From: Camellia lanceoleosa
Taxonomy: Eukaryota; Streptophyta; Magnoliopsida; Ericales; Theaceae
Length of the DNA stretch: 64,000 nucleotides
Direction: 5' to 3'
Assembly: GCA_025200525.1 (NCBI GenBank)
Contig: CM045761.1
Span: 134,356,223 to 134,420,222 of the forward strand
In this document: positions 34,880 to 45,678 of the stretch, piece by piece
How the letters are laid out: each line of letters begins with the position of its first letter
Numbering within the stretch: position 1 is the first letter of the stretch
Notes under the pieces: model-generated
Database searches by the model: none
Seen by the model: only the letters and a program-made list of their open reading frames with translations
Told to the model about the DNA's origin: nothing
Translations under genes and position numbers: made by a program

Positions 34880-34985
34880 GTTTGATTCACTTCATATAAC
34901 CATCTCATCAATTCGTATCTTGATTTCTCGATTTTCAATCAATTGAATAAACTGAGAATAATAGTATAATTTTCCTTGCTCACAG
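34880..34985 (+). other. probable 5'-UTR intron of the cyclin A gene
   Basis: A TCAG|GTTTGA donor at 34880 and a TTGCTCACAG acceptor ending at 34985 bound 106 bp of T-rich, intron-like sequence. The leader would resume 40 bp before the ATG. No transcript is available to confirm it. Confidence 0.45.
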
Positions 34986-35025
34986 TTGAATTCTGGGTTT
35001 AGGGTTTTGTACAGACGGCCTTAAA

Positions 35026-38000
35026 ATGGCCACTCGAAGCCGGAGATCGTCATTCTCATCGTCGCAATCTTCATCAGCATCATCATCACTGATATCATCG
35101 TCTATGGCCAAGAGGCACTTGGGGTTGGAGAACCCCGGGAAGGCTATGGCAGCGAAGCCCAAATTGGTGAAGAAGCGGCCGACTCTTGCTGACCTGATGA
35201 ATCAGACAAATGGTTCTCTGAATGCTCCACGGGCGGTTGTTGTGTCGAAAAAGCCTATGGTGCGTAATTTGTTATTTGAATTGATAAAATTTATTGGTTA
35301 ATTGATATGGGTGTGTGTTGCTTTGCGCATAGCATTTAAATTATAGCGGCCACTTTGCTTAATGGCTTCTTCAATTTGAACTTGCAATCAATTATATAAA
35401 TATGCATTTGTCTTCGATTAGTCCTTCCATTCAACAATTTCTCTCCAAAACTGTAGGTGGTTTCCATTTTCTAAATAAAAAATTGAATTGATATCCTACG
35501 TCAAAAATCAAATGTTGGGTGATGGGTTCAGTTAATTGATTTAGTAAGACTTTCGGGATGAATTGATATGATTGTGTTATTTTGTGCACACATGCATATA
35601 AAAAATGAGCGGCGATGCATGTGCAATTCAAATAGGAAAAACAAAACAAAAAAATTATGCCAGTCAAGTGGTTAGTGTGTTCTTTATCAAATCTAAGGTG
35701 TTATGTTCGAGTCTTGCCCTCTTTTCCAACTTTTTTTTTTTTCAATTGAGAAATCCACTTGGCACATAGAGAAGGCAAAGCTTTAGGACACCAACATATA
35801 TGTTTAATGGTGGAGAGTTTTATGGTGTCAGTTTTTAATGGATTGTTTTAGTTGAAGTTAACAACTTTTTCTATTTGATTAGATCATACTTGAGTTTTGT
35901 TAATGAGTTGAACTGATTAAGTGCTTGTGCAAGAATTTAAACCATTGGTGGTTTCAATTTTCTTGATACAAAAATTGAATGAGATCATCACTTCCTTAAT
36001 ATGACAGTAGAGGAGTTTTCTGATTTTCTTTAAACAAGAAGGGATTGAAGGCATATGGTGGACTTTATATCGTGGCTATGAAGCACGGATACTTCAAATA
36101 GGGTGATGTATTCGTATCGTATCCGTATCAGATACCGATACTCCTTGGATACTCGCGTATAAGTATCCGATACTTAATAAAAGTATCGGATACTTATTAA
36201 AAGTATCGGATACTTCTTAATTATTTTTTCATTAATTTTGGAGTGTCGGATACTTAATTTTGAAGTATCGGATACTCCAAGTCATGTTTACTTGTTTTAT
36301 GAAATTAGAATTGTAACATTTCTTACATAGTAATATGATATAATATAATTGCAAGTATAAATATAAGAATATTTTTCTAATACTTTGTTAAGTTCTTCGA
36401 TAAGAAGAGCATAGTAAGTTAAATAATAGAATTTATCAAATTGATGTATTTATCCTAATTATTTCACGCATGTCTCCTATAACTACATAGAAAGTAAGAA
36501 TTAACAAAAGAATATAACAATGGTAAAATTAAATATCAATAAATAAATAAGCAAGTAAACTTGAATACAATATTTTTTACTAGTGTCAAAGGAAAAAGTA
36601 TAGGGACAAGTTGTGAATTATTCTATTATTGTAATATAAATATATTAAACTTGACATTGAAATGAAATATTTGCAAGACCTATTAAAAATTTAAAAAGTA
36701 AACAAGCTATTAGCTTAAATTAATACAAAATTCTTAAATGTTAGTATTTTGCATTATAAAATTACATTGTGGTTTCTTAACGTTCTTTAGCTTATGTGTA
36801 ACACACTATTAATAATTTAAAAAAATATATTTTCCACAAACGTATCCTAACCGTACTGGTATCCTATTTTTTTAGGTTTTGTTGTATCGCTGTATCCGTA
36901 TCTATGCTTACTAGTATCGTGGGGTGCTTGTTTTACTCACCAGTATTCTACCAAATGTAGAAAAAGTTATGTGAAACAAAATTCGTTGGAGATTCATCCC
37001 CGTACTAATTCTATTTGGAAATCAGATTGCTTTTTATTTATTTATTTATTTATTTTTTGGGTTTCTTCCCTCTTCATCCCTGAACTACCTATAGGAATTC
37101 CTAATGAACGTGGCATCTTTTTCATTGGAAAAGAAAATGTCTTGGTATAAACTTTAAGGGTCTTGCTAACAAGTGCCCCTAGGACACAAGAAAAGGACAA
37201 AAATATGTCAATTTTGAGGCATTTATTACTAAATTCAATTCACTTTTTATAAATTTCAAAAACTTTATAATCTTTTTATACTTTTTCAATACACTTTTTC
37301 TCACCTTCCCAATATTAACAAGTGGCATGGGACATTTATTACTAAATTCAATACACTTTTTATAAATTTCAAAAAATTTATAATTTTTTTATACTTTTTC
37401 AATGCACTTTTTCTCACCTTCCCACTATTAACAAGCGGCATGAGGGCACTTGTTAGCATTTGTCAAACTTTAATTGTTCAATGACTAGTTAAGTTATATA
37501 CCTTAGTGACAGCTTGAGTGTCTTGAACTGTGGCACCTGAAATTCATGTTGTTGGTTCTAGGCTCCTAGCCCCTAGGTGATTGTTCAGTACTGATAGCAG
37601 CCTACGCCTTGGTGGAGTTATGGGGGCTTGGTTGGGCTATATTTTAATTGATAGCAAAATTATAGAGTATGAGTTGCTGATATTGACATTGACGTAAAGT
37701 TGTTTACAATTTTCATTTTGTTATTTTTTATGCCACTTGGAATATTCTACATGGTCTAGTTTGAATTTGATTAATTTTCCATACCATATATTGTTATCAA
37801 GGTTTCTTTCATGGTTTTAGTTTAACCAGTTTTGGATATATGTTATGGTTTACAAACAGTAACCAGATGTAAAAATATTTGTTTTAACTGAGAGGATTTA
37901 ATATTTTTTATTACATATACTGTGGTGCACATTGGCTTTACAAATATTTTGATTGCAGTGGTTTTTACAAAAAAAATATGCAGAGTATAGGTGATCAACC

Positions 38001-41000
38001 TGCTTATGTATTTTTTTATCCTGTAAATATAAGTGTAGGAAAGCTTCTTAAGAGCATCCATAATGAATGTGTTAAAAATATATGTTAAAGTGTGTTATAT
38101 GACAAAAAATAATAAAAGTGGGACCCAAAAATGTGTGTTAATATTTTGTTAATTTAGTGAGTGAATAGTGAGTGAATGGTGATATAATGGATGTGTTAAG
38201 GCGTGTGTTAAGAATATATATATATATATATAAATAATAAATAAAATATAAAATAATTGAAAAGTGCAGTGGCCCCCACCCCACTGCACTGTCAATGCCT
38301 CTCTCTCTCTTAAAGTGTGTGCATCTTTGCTGGGTAATAAGCCGGCCGGCCATAAAATCATCCGGCCGGCCAAAAAAAACTTTGCAAATATATATATATT
38401 TTTTTGTTACTTGAAGGGTCCGGGGGGACGACCGGCCGGACGACCCCACGGTACTTCCCTCTCTCTCCCTCACTAGCTAAAACATTGGTTGCATTTAACA
38501 CCCTATTTAGCATCTGACATTATCTTTGAGTACTAACGTTGCCCTTAACAGCTCCGTTGCAGCACCAAACAACACACTTAGCTGGCCAAAACTTGGCATC
38601 TGACACTAACAACATCCTTAGTATGTCCATTGTGGATGCTCTAACTCTCTTTTAGAAAAACAAGTCATAAAAAAGGAAATAAAAAAATCCAAGCATTATT
38701 ATAACGTCTTGCTAATCGGAGAATGCAAGATCATCTTCCTGTCCCTGGACTTTTTTCAAGTTCAAATACTTAGTTATAAATTTTTTTTTTTAAAGCTTTT
38801 GTACTGTTGGATGAGACATGCAAGCAGAATGAGATTAAAAAACATAGTGTATAAAATAAAAGACAAATAAAGCCTGGGACAAGATGGGCAGAATGAGATT
38901 AACAAACACACTGCCATTTATTAGATTAATTTTACTTTGATTTGCTCTGATAATATATGTCAAGTGTTTTATTTTGCTGATGCTCCGTTTAAAAGTGAAT
39001 GTAAACTTTTACTTGATTTGCTATAATAATATGTAATCTGTCATTTATTTGTTTAATAGTAAAATTCCACTCTATTAAGGTTATTATTTTATTTTACTCT
39101 GTTAAAGTTATGTTTTTGTAATTGTTTATTAATAATTATAGTAACTATGCTGTTTAGTGATGATGATAGCATTTTACTATTTAAAAATTAAAAATGTATA
39201 GTAAACTTTACTGTTAATCAAAGTAAAATACTTTAATTTCGACGGTAAAAATTTCACTATTTTATTTTTGTAAATTTAAAAAAAAGACTTTGAGAGTCAA
39301 CTTGGATCTTGTTTGATAAATTTTGATGAGAGAATTCTAAAAATACTACTTTTATTAAAAAGAGACATTTAGATCAAAAGTTATATCATTTTAAAGTTTA
39401 AAATATTAATTTAGTTATTAAGGATATTTTGGTAATAGTGGTGTGTGCTGGGCTTTTAAAGGAATTTTTTTTTTGTGCTTGTTCTTAATGCATTAAAGTT
39501 TTATTATGAGGGGATTTTGACCAAATTCACCAATCAAAAGTTTATTTTCCAGATATGGTATCTGTGCCTGTCCTGGTCAAGTGGCCACTTGGAATTACTT
39601 GTTAATGTATTCATTCCAACATTTTTGCGTAGCATTCTAAAATTCTATACATGTACAGGGTTTCACATGATTCTAAACCACAGGAGCATTTTTTTTTATT
39701 TTGTTATTTTTGTCTCAAATTTCAGAAGGTCATGACTGTGTTAGGTGATCTCTAAAGAATGGATGTATGCCTTCAAATAATTGGCAAGCTAAACATAAAA
39801 GCTTTCACTGCTGTATCCATTTGCACCCTACCTCAATCACTATAGTTGTGTGCATTTCTTTTGGTTATCAATTAGATGTACACTTTGATCATTCACTTTG
39901 TATAGATGTGGAGCATAATGTTTTAATTTAAAACTAAAAATTGATTAAATATTGTATTTGAAGGTGCCATGTGAGGTTGACATTGCCAAGATGAAGAAGG
40001 AATCTTCTACTCTCTGTTACAACAAAAGCATCTATGAAAATTTGCTGCCTACATCATGCAATGTGAAATCAAGAACAAATGTTTCTTGTCAGGATACATG
40101 TTTCCAAAGAGCTGATCAACCTGCAGCAAGTATTACTGCCTCCAGCAGTATGGATGTTTCTCCTAGTAAATCAGATGGTGGTTCAGTTTCTTTGGATGAG
40201 ACTATGTCGACTTGTGATTTTTTGAGGAGTCCAGAATTTGAATACATAGACAATGATGATGCTTTGGCTGTCAATTCTATTGAGAGGAAAGCATGCAGTA
40301 GTCTCGACATCTCAGATCCTGAGGGAATAGCAGGTTCCTTTTTCTTGGTGTATTCTATATTTTGTTGTGGAATTCATTTTTCTCATTCGGTTGACCACAT
40401 TAGTACATGGGCCATGATACCTTACTAAATTTTTTGACTGCAGAATGCGAAAATTTAATCTTGTGGCATTTCTTATCTAATTTTTGTTACTTTACTGCCA
40501 GGTAACATCTGCAAGAGAGATATCCTTGTGGAGATTAAAACAGTCAATAGAGTGGTTGGCATTGATGATAGTATCACAGATCCCCAGTTCTGTGCTACCT
40601 TTGCATGTGAAATCTATAAGAACCTGCAAGCATCTGAGGTTCATCTTTCTTTTTTTTCCCATGCTGCAATCTATTAGTAATCTGTTTGGCATACCCACTT
40701 TCCAACTTTTTTTTTAATCGTTTTTGGTCCCTTGAAAGTGTCAGGATTTTTTTGTCAATAGAAATACTGGTTTTTAGTAAGGAATTTCATTTAATCGTAC
40801 CTTTAATTAAGTTTTTAGGGTTAAAAACTTAAAATAGGACAACAATCTTATATAGTCTGAAAAGCATAGTTATTGTAGTGGCAAGGCTATGGGTTTCCCA
40901 TCCTATGATCCCATGATGTTAGCTGCAATGCTAAGAATTGTCATTAGTACCTTTTATTCTTGTTATTATATAAACTTTCATTCAATTCTTTATATGTGAT

Positions 41001-44000
41001 GTGGTTACATATTCAATAGATGGGAAGCAGCCAGAATGTCAGTGTGCAGCAATATTTTTCCTTAAAGACCTTAACCAATTGTCATTCTTCTTAGCTTTGT
41101 GGTTGTTCAAGTAATATGCTTTTGTTAACTCCATAATTGCAAATATAAAGTTGTAGTTAATTAGATCCCACTGAAATAAGAATTTAGCCTTGAAAGAATG
41201 GTTCAAAAGTAGTTTATAATCTGGCAGTTTCTTTGTCTTTTCCCAGAAGGTGATTTTGGTGCAGCCCTAACAGTTACAACCGTTTACTTTTCCCACCATA
41301 AAATATATATTATAATACTATCAAACTGTGAAACTCTTGAGATTTGCGAAGTTTGTAAAATTGCATTACAATATTCTGTTGAACAAACTCTAGAGAGGAA
41401 AAATTTCTCATGCCAATAGGTTGATTGTGTTTCGAAATATGAAAGTTTATGGAGATCATCACCTAGAGATTGATCAACAAAGATTTTATTTGCGTGCATT
41501 GTCTGCTTTGGTATTTGTTGGATGGGCAAAACTAAAAATTCCAGTAGGTTGATTGTTATTTGAAATATGAAATTTTAAGGAGGCCGTCACCCAGAGATTG
41601 AGCAACAAAGATTTTAGTTGCATGCATTATCTGCTTTGGTATTTGTTGGATGGGAATTTTTTTTTTTTTATAGTTTTGCATAGAAATAGCTGATCTCAAT
41701 TATTCCTGTATATAAAATTTTGTTGCTGGAAGTTTCAGTTTAAATTTGCCCGTAGTACAAGGGAAATATATGAATTTGTAGTTTTAAAAGTTGGTTTCAA
41801 TTTATTTCTTTGGTTTTCTTGTTTTTTAGAGAAAGAAAATGCCTCGCACAGACTTTGTGGAGAGAATTCAGGAAGACATTAATGCCAGCATGCGTGCTAT
41901 ACTGATTGATTGGCTTGTAGAGGTAAGCCAAGCTATTGGTGACTTTACCAAGTTGAATTTCTGTAGTTCATCAAAAAACAGAAAGTGCATTATTGAACCA
42001 GTTCATTCCATAAAAAAGTGGCATTCTTTTATGGTGTCATAAATACTACCCTTGGTGTTATCAGGTTGTGAAAGTTTAGTCATTGTGAAGGGGACAGTTG
42101 TTTTAACCTTATAATCGGTACTTCATTTTGTTGTTCTAGATAAGCCATCTAGTAACCAGTTGTGATGGCATCTTATTGTAGGTTGCTGAAGAGTACAGTC
42201 TTGTACCTGAAACTTTGTTTTTGACTGTTAACTACATAGATCGTTATCTTTCTGGCAATGTAATTCAGAGGCAACGACTACAGTTGCTTGGTGTTGCCTG
42301 CATGATGATTGCTGCGTAAGATTTAACATTTTACTTTCTTGTTTTCGGATGTTCTTCTCCATCTTCTGTGTCTCTCCCTCTGTGTGTGTAGTGAGGAGAG
42401 AATGATAACTGATTATAACCAGTAATATGATAACGCTGCCAGTAAATACGAGGAGATCTGTGCGCCTCAGGTGGAAGAGTTTTGTTACGTCGCTGATAAC
42501 ACATGCTTCAAGAAAGAGGTTTGGTTGTAATCTTCAGATGGATTTTGCAATTCTAGACTTCTTTAAAGTGCTTCTGTTGTTAACCTGCGTTAGGCAATTT
42601 AATTGCTGCAGGTTTTGCAAATGGAATCTTCCGTGCTGAATTACTTGAAGTTTGAAATGTCAGCCCCAACCGCCGGATTTTTTTTAACGTAAGGGGCCAC
42701 CTGTCTGATCTTTATTGAAAGTAGTGCATTTTAGTGTGCTTCTCTATTCATTGACTTGACTATTCGTGCAATTCTTAGGCGGTTTGTTCGTGCTGCTCAA
42801 GGAATTAATGAGGTATTTATCTCAGAGTAGTTAATCCTTGCATATAAATTTCTTGGTTCCATTGCTCCTGAGTTGATTAAAGTTTTCCATCACCTGGTAA
42901 CAATGGAACCCTGAGCTGTCGCATAATGTACTACTACTAGCAATATGTTTAATGATCTCAATTGTTGATGCCATTCCATATTGGTATTAGTTTGATTTGT
43001 GTGTTGATTTTGCGGTAACAATGGTGGTTGCTAAACCCTTTACTGATTTGTAGTTTCTATCCCTACTTCTAAAGGTTCCATCAATGCAGTTCGGTTACCT
43101 GGCCAACTACCTTACAGAGTTATCGCTGCTGGAGTATGGCATGCTTTGCTATGCTCCATCTCTAATTGCTGCTTCTGCAATTTTTTTGGCCAAATTTATG
43201 CTTAACCCGTTAAAAAGACCATGGGTAAGTGTGAAAAAATATCATAAGGCCATTGCTTATTTCTAAGCTATTTTGTTATTATATATGCCCTGATATATCC
43301 ATGCAACATAGTTTAGTCCCATGTTTTTTTGTGCAGACTTTGACCCTGATGCATTACACACTTTACAAGCCCTCTGACTTGCGTGACTGTGTCAAGGCAA
43401 TACATCGTCTTGTCTGCAACATCCATAGTTCCAGTTTGCCTGCAATTAGGGAAAAATACAGTCAACATAAGGTGAGCAAAATCTCTCTCTCTCTCTCTGT
43501 GTGAAATACACTATATGCATGCTCCGTTGTCATTTATATTTATTTATTGTTAATATTTTTTTTTCCCTGCAAAAGGAAGAAACTGGAGGCCATTATCGTT
43601 TAAAGTGTTGTATTGGGTATAATTTGGAAAGGATTGGACAAATACATGACTTTTTTCTGATATGACAAACATTGATGCTATGTTTGGATCTTGAATTTGT
43701 GGAGGGAAGGGAAAAGAAAAAAGATGCTAAATCTTTTCCTTTTTTTTTAGTAGTTGGGTTAAGAAAATGGATAGGTATTTTTTTTTAAAATTCAGTTTTT
43801 GTTTGGTTACTTGTGTCTAAGTAATTTCTTTTTCCTTTCCCTTCACAAATCCAATAGGCTAACAAAGAGTGTCGGTGGTTGTAGTGGAAGTATGGTGGCA
43901 TTCCACACTGAAGAGAGATTTATGTAACATTGAAATATATGAAATTGTAGATATTGAAATCTCCCATTGATACTGACACACTTCTTTGCATCAGTACAAA

Positions 44001-44066
44001 TTTGTTGCAAAGAAGAACTGCCCTTCCTCAATACCTCAGGAGTTCTTTATTGACCTCAGAGACTAG
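35026..44066 (+). CDS. CYCA1: cyclin A, A1 type, complete 11-exon gene
   Basis: A-type cyclin, the regulatory subunit of CDKs in S and G2/M. Coding exons: 35026-35259, 39964-40333, 40502-40638, 41830-41922, 42182-42315, 42443-42518, 42612-42688, 42779-42812, 43075-43224, 43337-43471, 43995-44066. All inferred introns are GT-AG, the joined frame is open, and it gives 503 residues, usual for the family. Exon 1 carries a Ser-rich start and a destruction box, RPTLADLMN (residues 51-59). Exon 2 has the A1-typical SLDETMSTCDFLRSPE. The cyclin box starts near residue 230; MRAILIDWLVE (268-278) is the substrate-docking patch, followed by LTVNYIDRYLSG and KYEEICAPQVEEFCY. The C-terminal cyclin fold includes LLEYGMLCYAPSLIAASAIFLAK and ends REKYSQHK...IPQEFFI. 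The start has a good context (AAAATGGC). Intron 1 is 4.7 kb and full of MITEs. Splice sites were read by eye, but all phases agree. Confidence 0.93.
36076..36914. mobile_element. hAT-type MITE in cyclin intron 1
   Basis: Bounded by a perfect 8-bp target duplication, TATCGTGG, at 36068-36075 and 36915-36922, the size expected for hAT. The termini are similar in inverted orientation: CTATGAAGCACGGATAC on the left and CTAGTAAGCATAGATACGGATAC split by a small insertion on the right. The left part has several copies of the near-palindrome AGTATCGGATACTT. No transposase is present. Confidence 0.85.
37158..37464. mobile_element. Mutator-like MITE in cyclin intron 1
   Basis: A perfect 9-bp target duplication, AAACTTTAA, flanks it (37149-37157 and 37465-37473), the hallmark of Mutator-like elements. 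The ends share TGCTAACAAGTGCCC in inverted orientation. The interior is a tandem duplication of about 113 bp (TTTATTACTAAATTCAAT... to ATTAACAAGTGGCATG). Confidence 0.88.
38052..38641. mobile_element. PIF/Harbinger (Tourist-like) MITE in cyclin intron 1
   Basis: Starts GAGCATCCATAATGAATGTG; its right end reverse-complemented reads GAGCATCCACAATGGACATA. A TAA target duplication flanks it (38049-38051 and 38642-38644), as expected for PIF/Harbinger. The 590-bp interior has a TA-repeat, three CCGGCCGG-type sites at 38340-38440 and short spurious ORFs. Confidence 0.88.
38929..39229. repeat. short inverted repeat, possible further MITE in cyclin intron 1
   Basis: ATTTTACTTTGATT at 38929-38942 is exactly inverted at 39216-39229. 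Interior TTTTACTT/AAGTAAA words add secondary structure. No target duplication was found. Confidence 0.35.
41418..41673. repeat. tandem duplication in cyclin intron 3, period 128 bp
   Basis: AGGTTGATTGT starts copies at 41418 and 41546. Both contain GAGATTGAxCAACAAAGATTTT and CTGCTTTGGTATTTGTTGGA. It lies wholly between exons 3 and 4 and breaks no splice site. Confidence 0.85.
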
Positions 44067-45024
44067 ACATCTGGTTTCGTTCAAATGTTCTGTTGGATAG
44101 AGTTGGAACTATCATAAGAGCTTTAATACTAGAGTATGTGATTGAATTTTTTTTTTTTTTTTTTTTTAAAGTATAAAATAGAATTATCATCATATGTTGA
44201 GGAATGCTATAGCTAAAGGCAATGGTGGAGTCAGAAAAATAGTTTAGAAGAGGCACTTGTTAATTAAAATTTTGAATTTTTTCCCCTCATAATCAATAAT
44301 AATAGATAATAATTATTAAATTAATATTATGCACAAAATCTTAAATATTTAATATAAAATTTTAAAAAATTTTGTTTTTACAATTGACCTTGTGAAAAAT
44401 CAGAATTTGAAATATATGGTATTACTTGTAACTAGTGTATTATATGCAATGCAAAAGAGTTATAATGGATTATATAATAATATATAAATATTAGTGATGT
44501 CACATTATTATCGATATATGATATCATTAATCAATAGTAAAATAACGCATGGAAGGTCAATTACATTTGTTAAATATAATTAACAAGTCAATATTTTTTC
44601 ATGTAAGTGATGATTTGCTATCACTATTGTACTAAATTTTTTTAATAATTTGGTTTGTTGTAATTTTTTCATTTTCAATTAAAACAATCATCATTTTTTT
44701 ATAATTTGAAAAAAAGTCATTGAGAAATCATTCTAAATGTTATTTTTATATCAATTTTTTTATTGATTAATTATTTTCCTTATATGCACACAAAAAATAA
44801 AAAATAAAAATTTGCAAAACATGAGAAGGGCATGTGCCTCTTTTCCCTTGATAGCTCGGCCACTGGCTAAAGGGACTGACTTATGTGATAATAATTACAT
44901 TAAAGTTGTTCATTAAATGAGCATATTTAATAATAATATTTGAATTCATATAGCAACTGACCATAACAAAAAAAAAAAAAGCCATTGTGAGAGAAACTAT
45001 AAACATTGGCTTCATTTATTTATT
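44067..45024. other. 3' region of the cyclin gene and intergenic DNA
   Basis: AT-rich with a T-run at 44150-44168. The cyclin 3' UTR must lie in the first few hundred bases, but no polyadenylation signal could be singled out. No other exon is seen before the LINE target duplication. Confidence 0.4.
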
Positions 45025-45042
45025 TATATGAATATTTACAGA
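45025..45042. repeat. LINE target-site duplication, 5' copy
   Basis: TATATGAATATTTACAGA, identical to 49439-49456. The flanking CT-rich tract is similar on both sides, so the true duplication may be longer. Confidence 0.85.
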
Positions 45043-45476
45043 ATGCTCTCTCTCTGACTCCATTTATTTATATATATGCCGAGAGGGTGCCGACTGCTCT
45101 ACCGTCGTCGTCTGGTGTTGTTGATGTTCCTTCAGGTTTAGAGGGTGTGGAGTGGCATGTTGACGAGGTAACGGAGCAGCGGCCTAGTCCAGCCGAGCTT
45201 TCGGAATCGCAATTGCAGCAACCTGTAGGTGATGAAAATTGTTGGTCTCATATGATGGATGAGTTGGCCATGGTGGTTGGGCCTGGGGCAGGTTCGGATG
45301 AGGAAGTTATGGAGTTTGGTGTGAATGAGGAGATTGGTTCGCATGAGTTTGAGCTTGACAGTGTTACTGTTGGTTCAGATGTTGATATACCAGTGCCAGA
45401 TGAGGTTTCTGCTTGGGTTTTGTCTCGAATTAATGAGGTAAGCCAATTACTGGGGGTTTCTTTTGAGGGCCATTAA
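45043..45476 (+). pseudogene. LINE ORF1 C-terminal remnant
   Basis: An open frame enters from the truncation point and ends at 45476. It is acidic (VGSDVDIPVPDEVSAWVL) and lacks the CCHC knuckle expected further upstream in plant L1 ORF1, consistent with 5' truncation. Assignment is by position before ORF2. Confidence 0.55.
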
Positions 45477-45678
45477 GAAGAAACTTTGAGACTATTTTCG
45501 GCATTAGAGGAATCTTGGAGAGGTGAGGTTCCTCTTTAGCAAGGGATGGCTTCGACTAGCCGTAATGACAAAATGCTAGGGAATTACGTAGGTTGGAATG
45601 TACTGTTAATAATGACGGGTCTCAGGGAGGTGGAGTGCAATGTACCAGACGAGGACATGATCAGCCATTGTTGTTATC

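Noticed and set aside
38138..38476. Three overlapping ORFs in cyclin intron 1
   Set aside because: They lie inside the PIF/Harbinger MITE with its TAA duplication, overlap on both strands and have no domain.
39475..39735. 86-codon ORF before cyclin exon 2 as an extra exon
   Set aside because: Exon 1 (phase 0) joins exon 2 (phase 0) directly into a normal-length cyclin, and the ORF has no similarity to the family.
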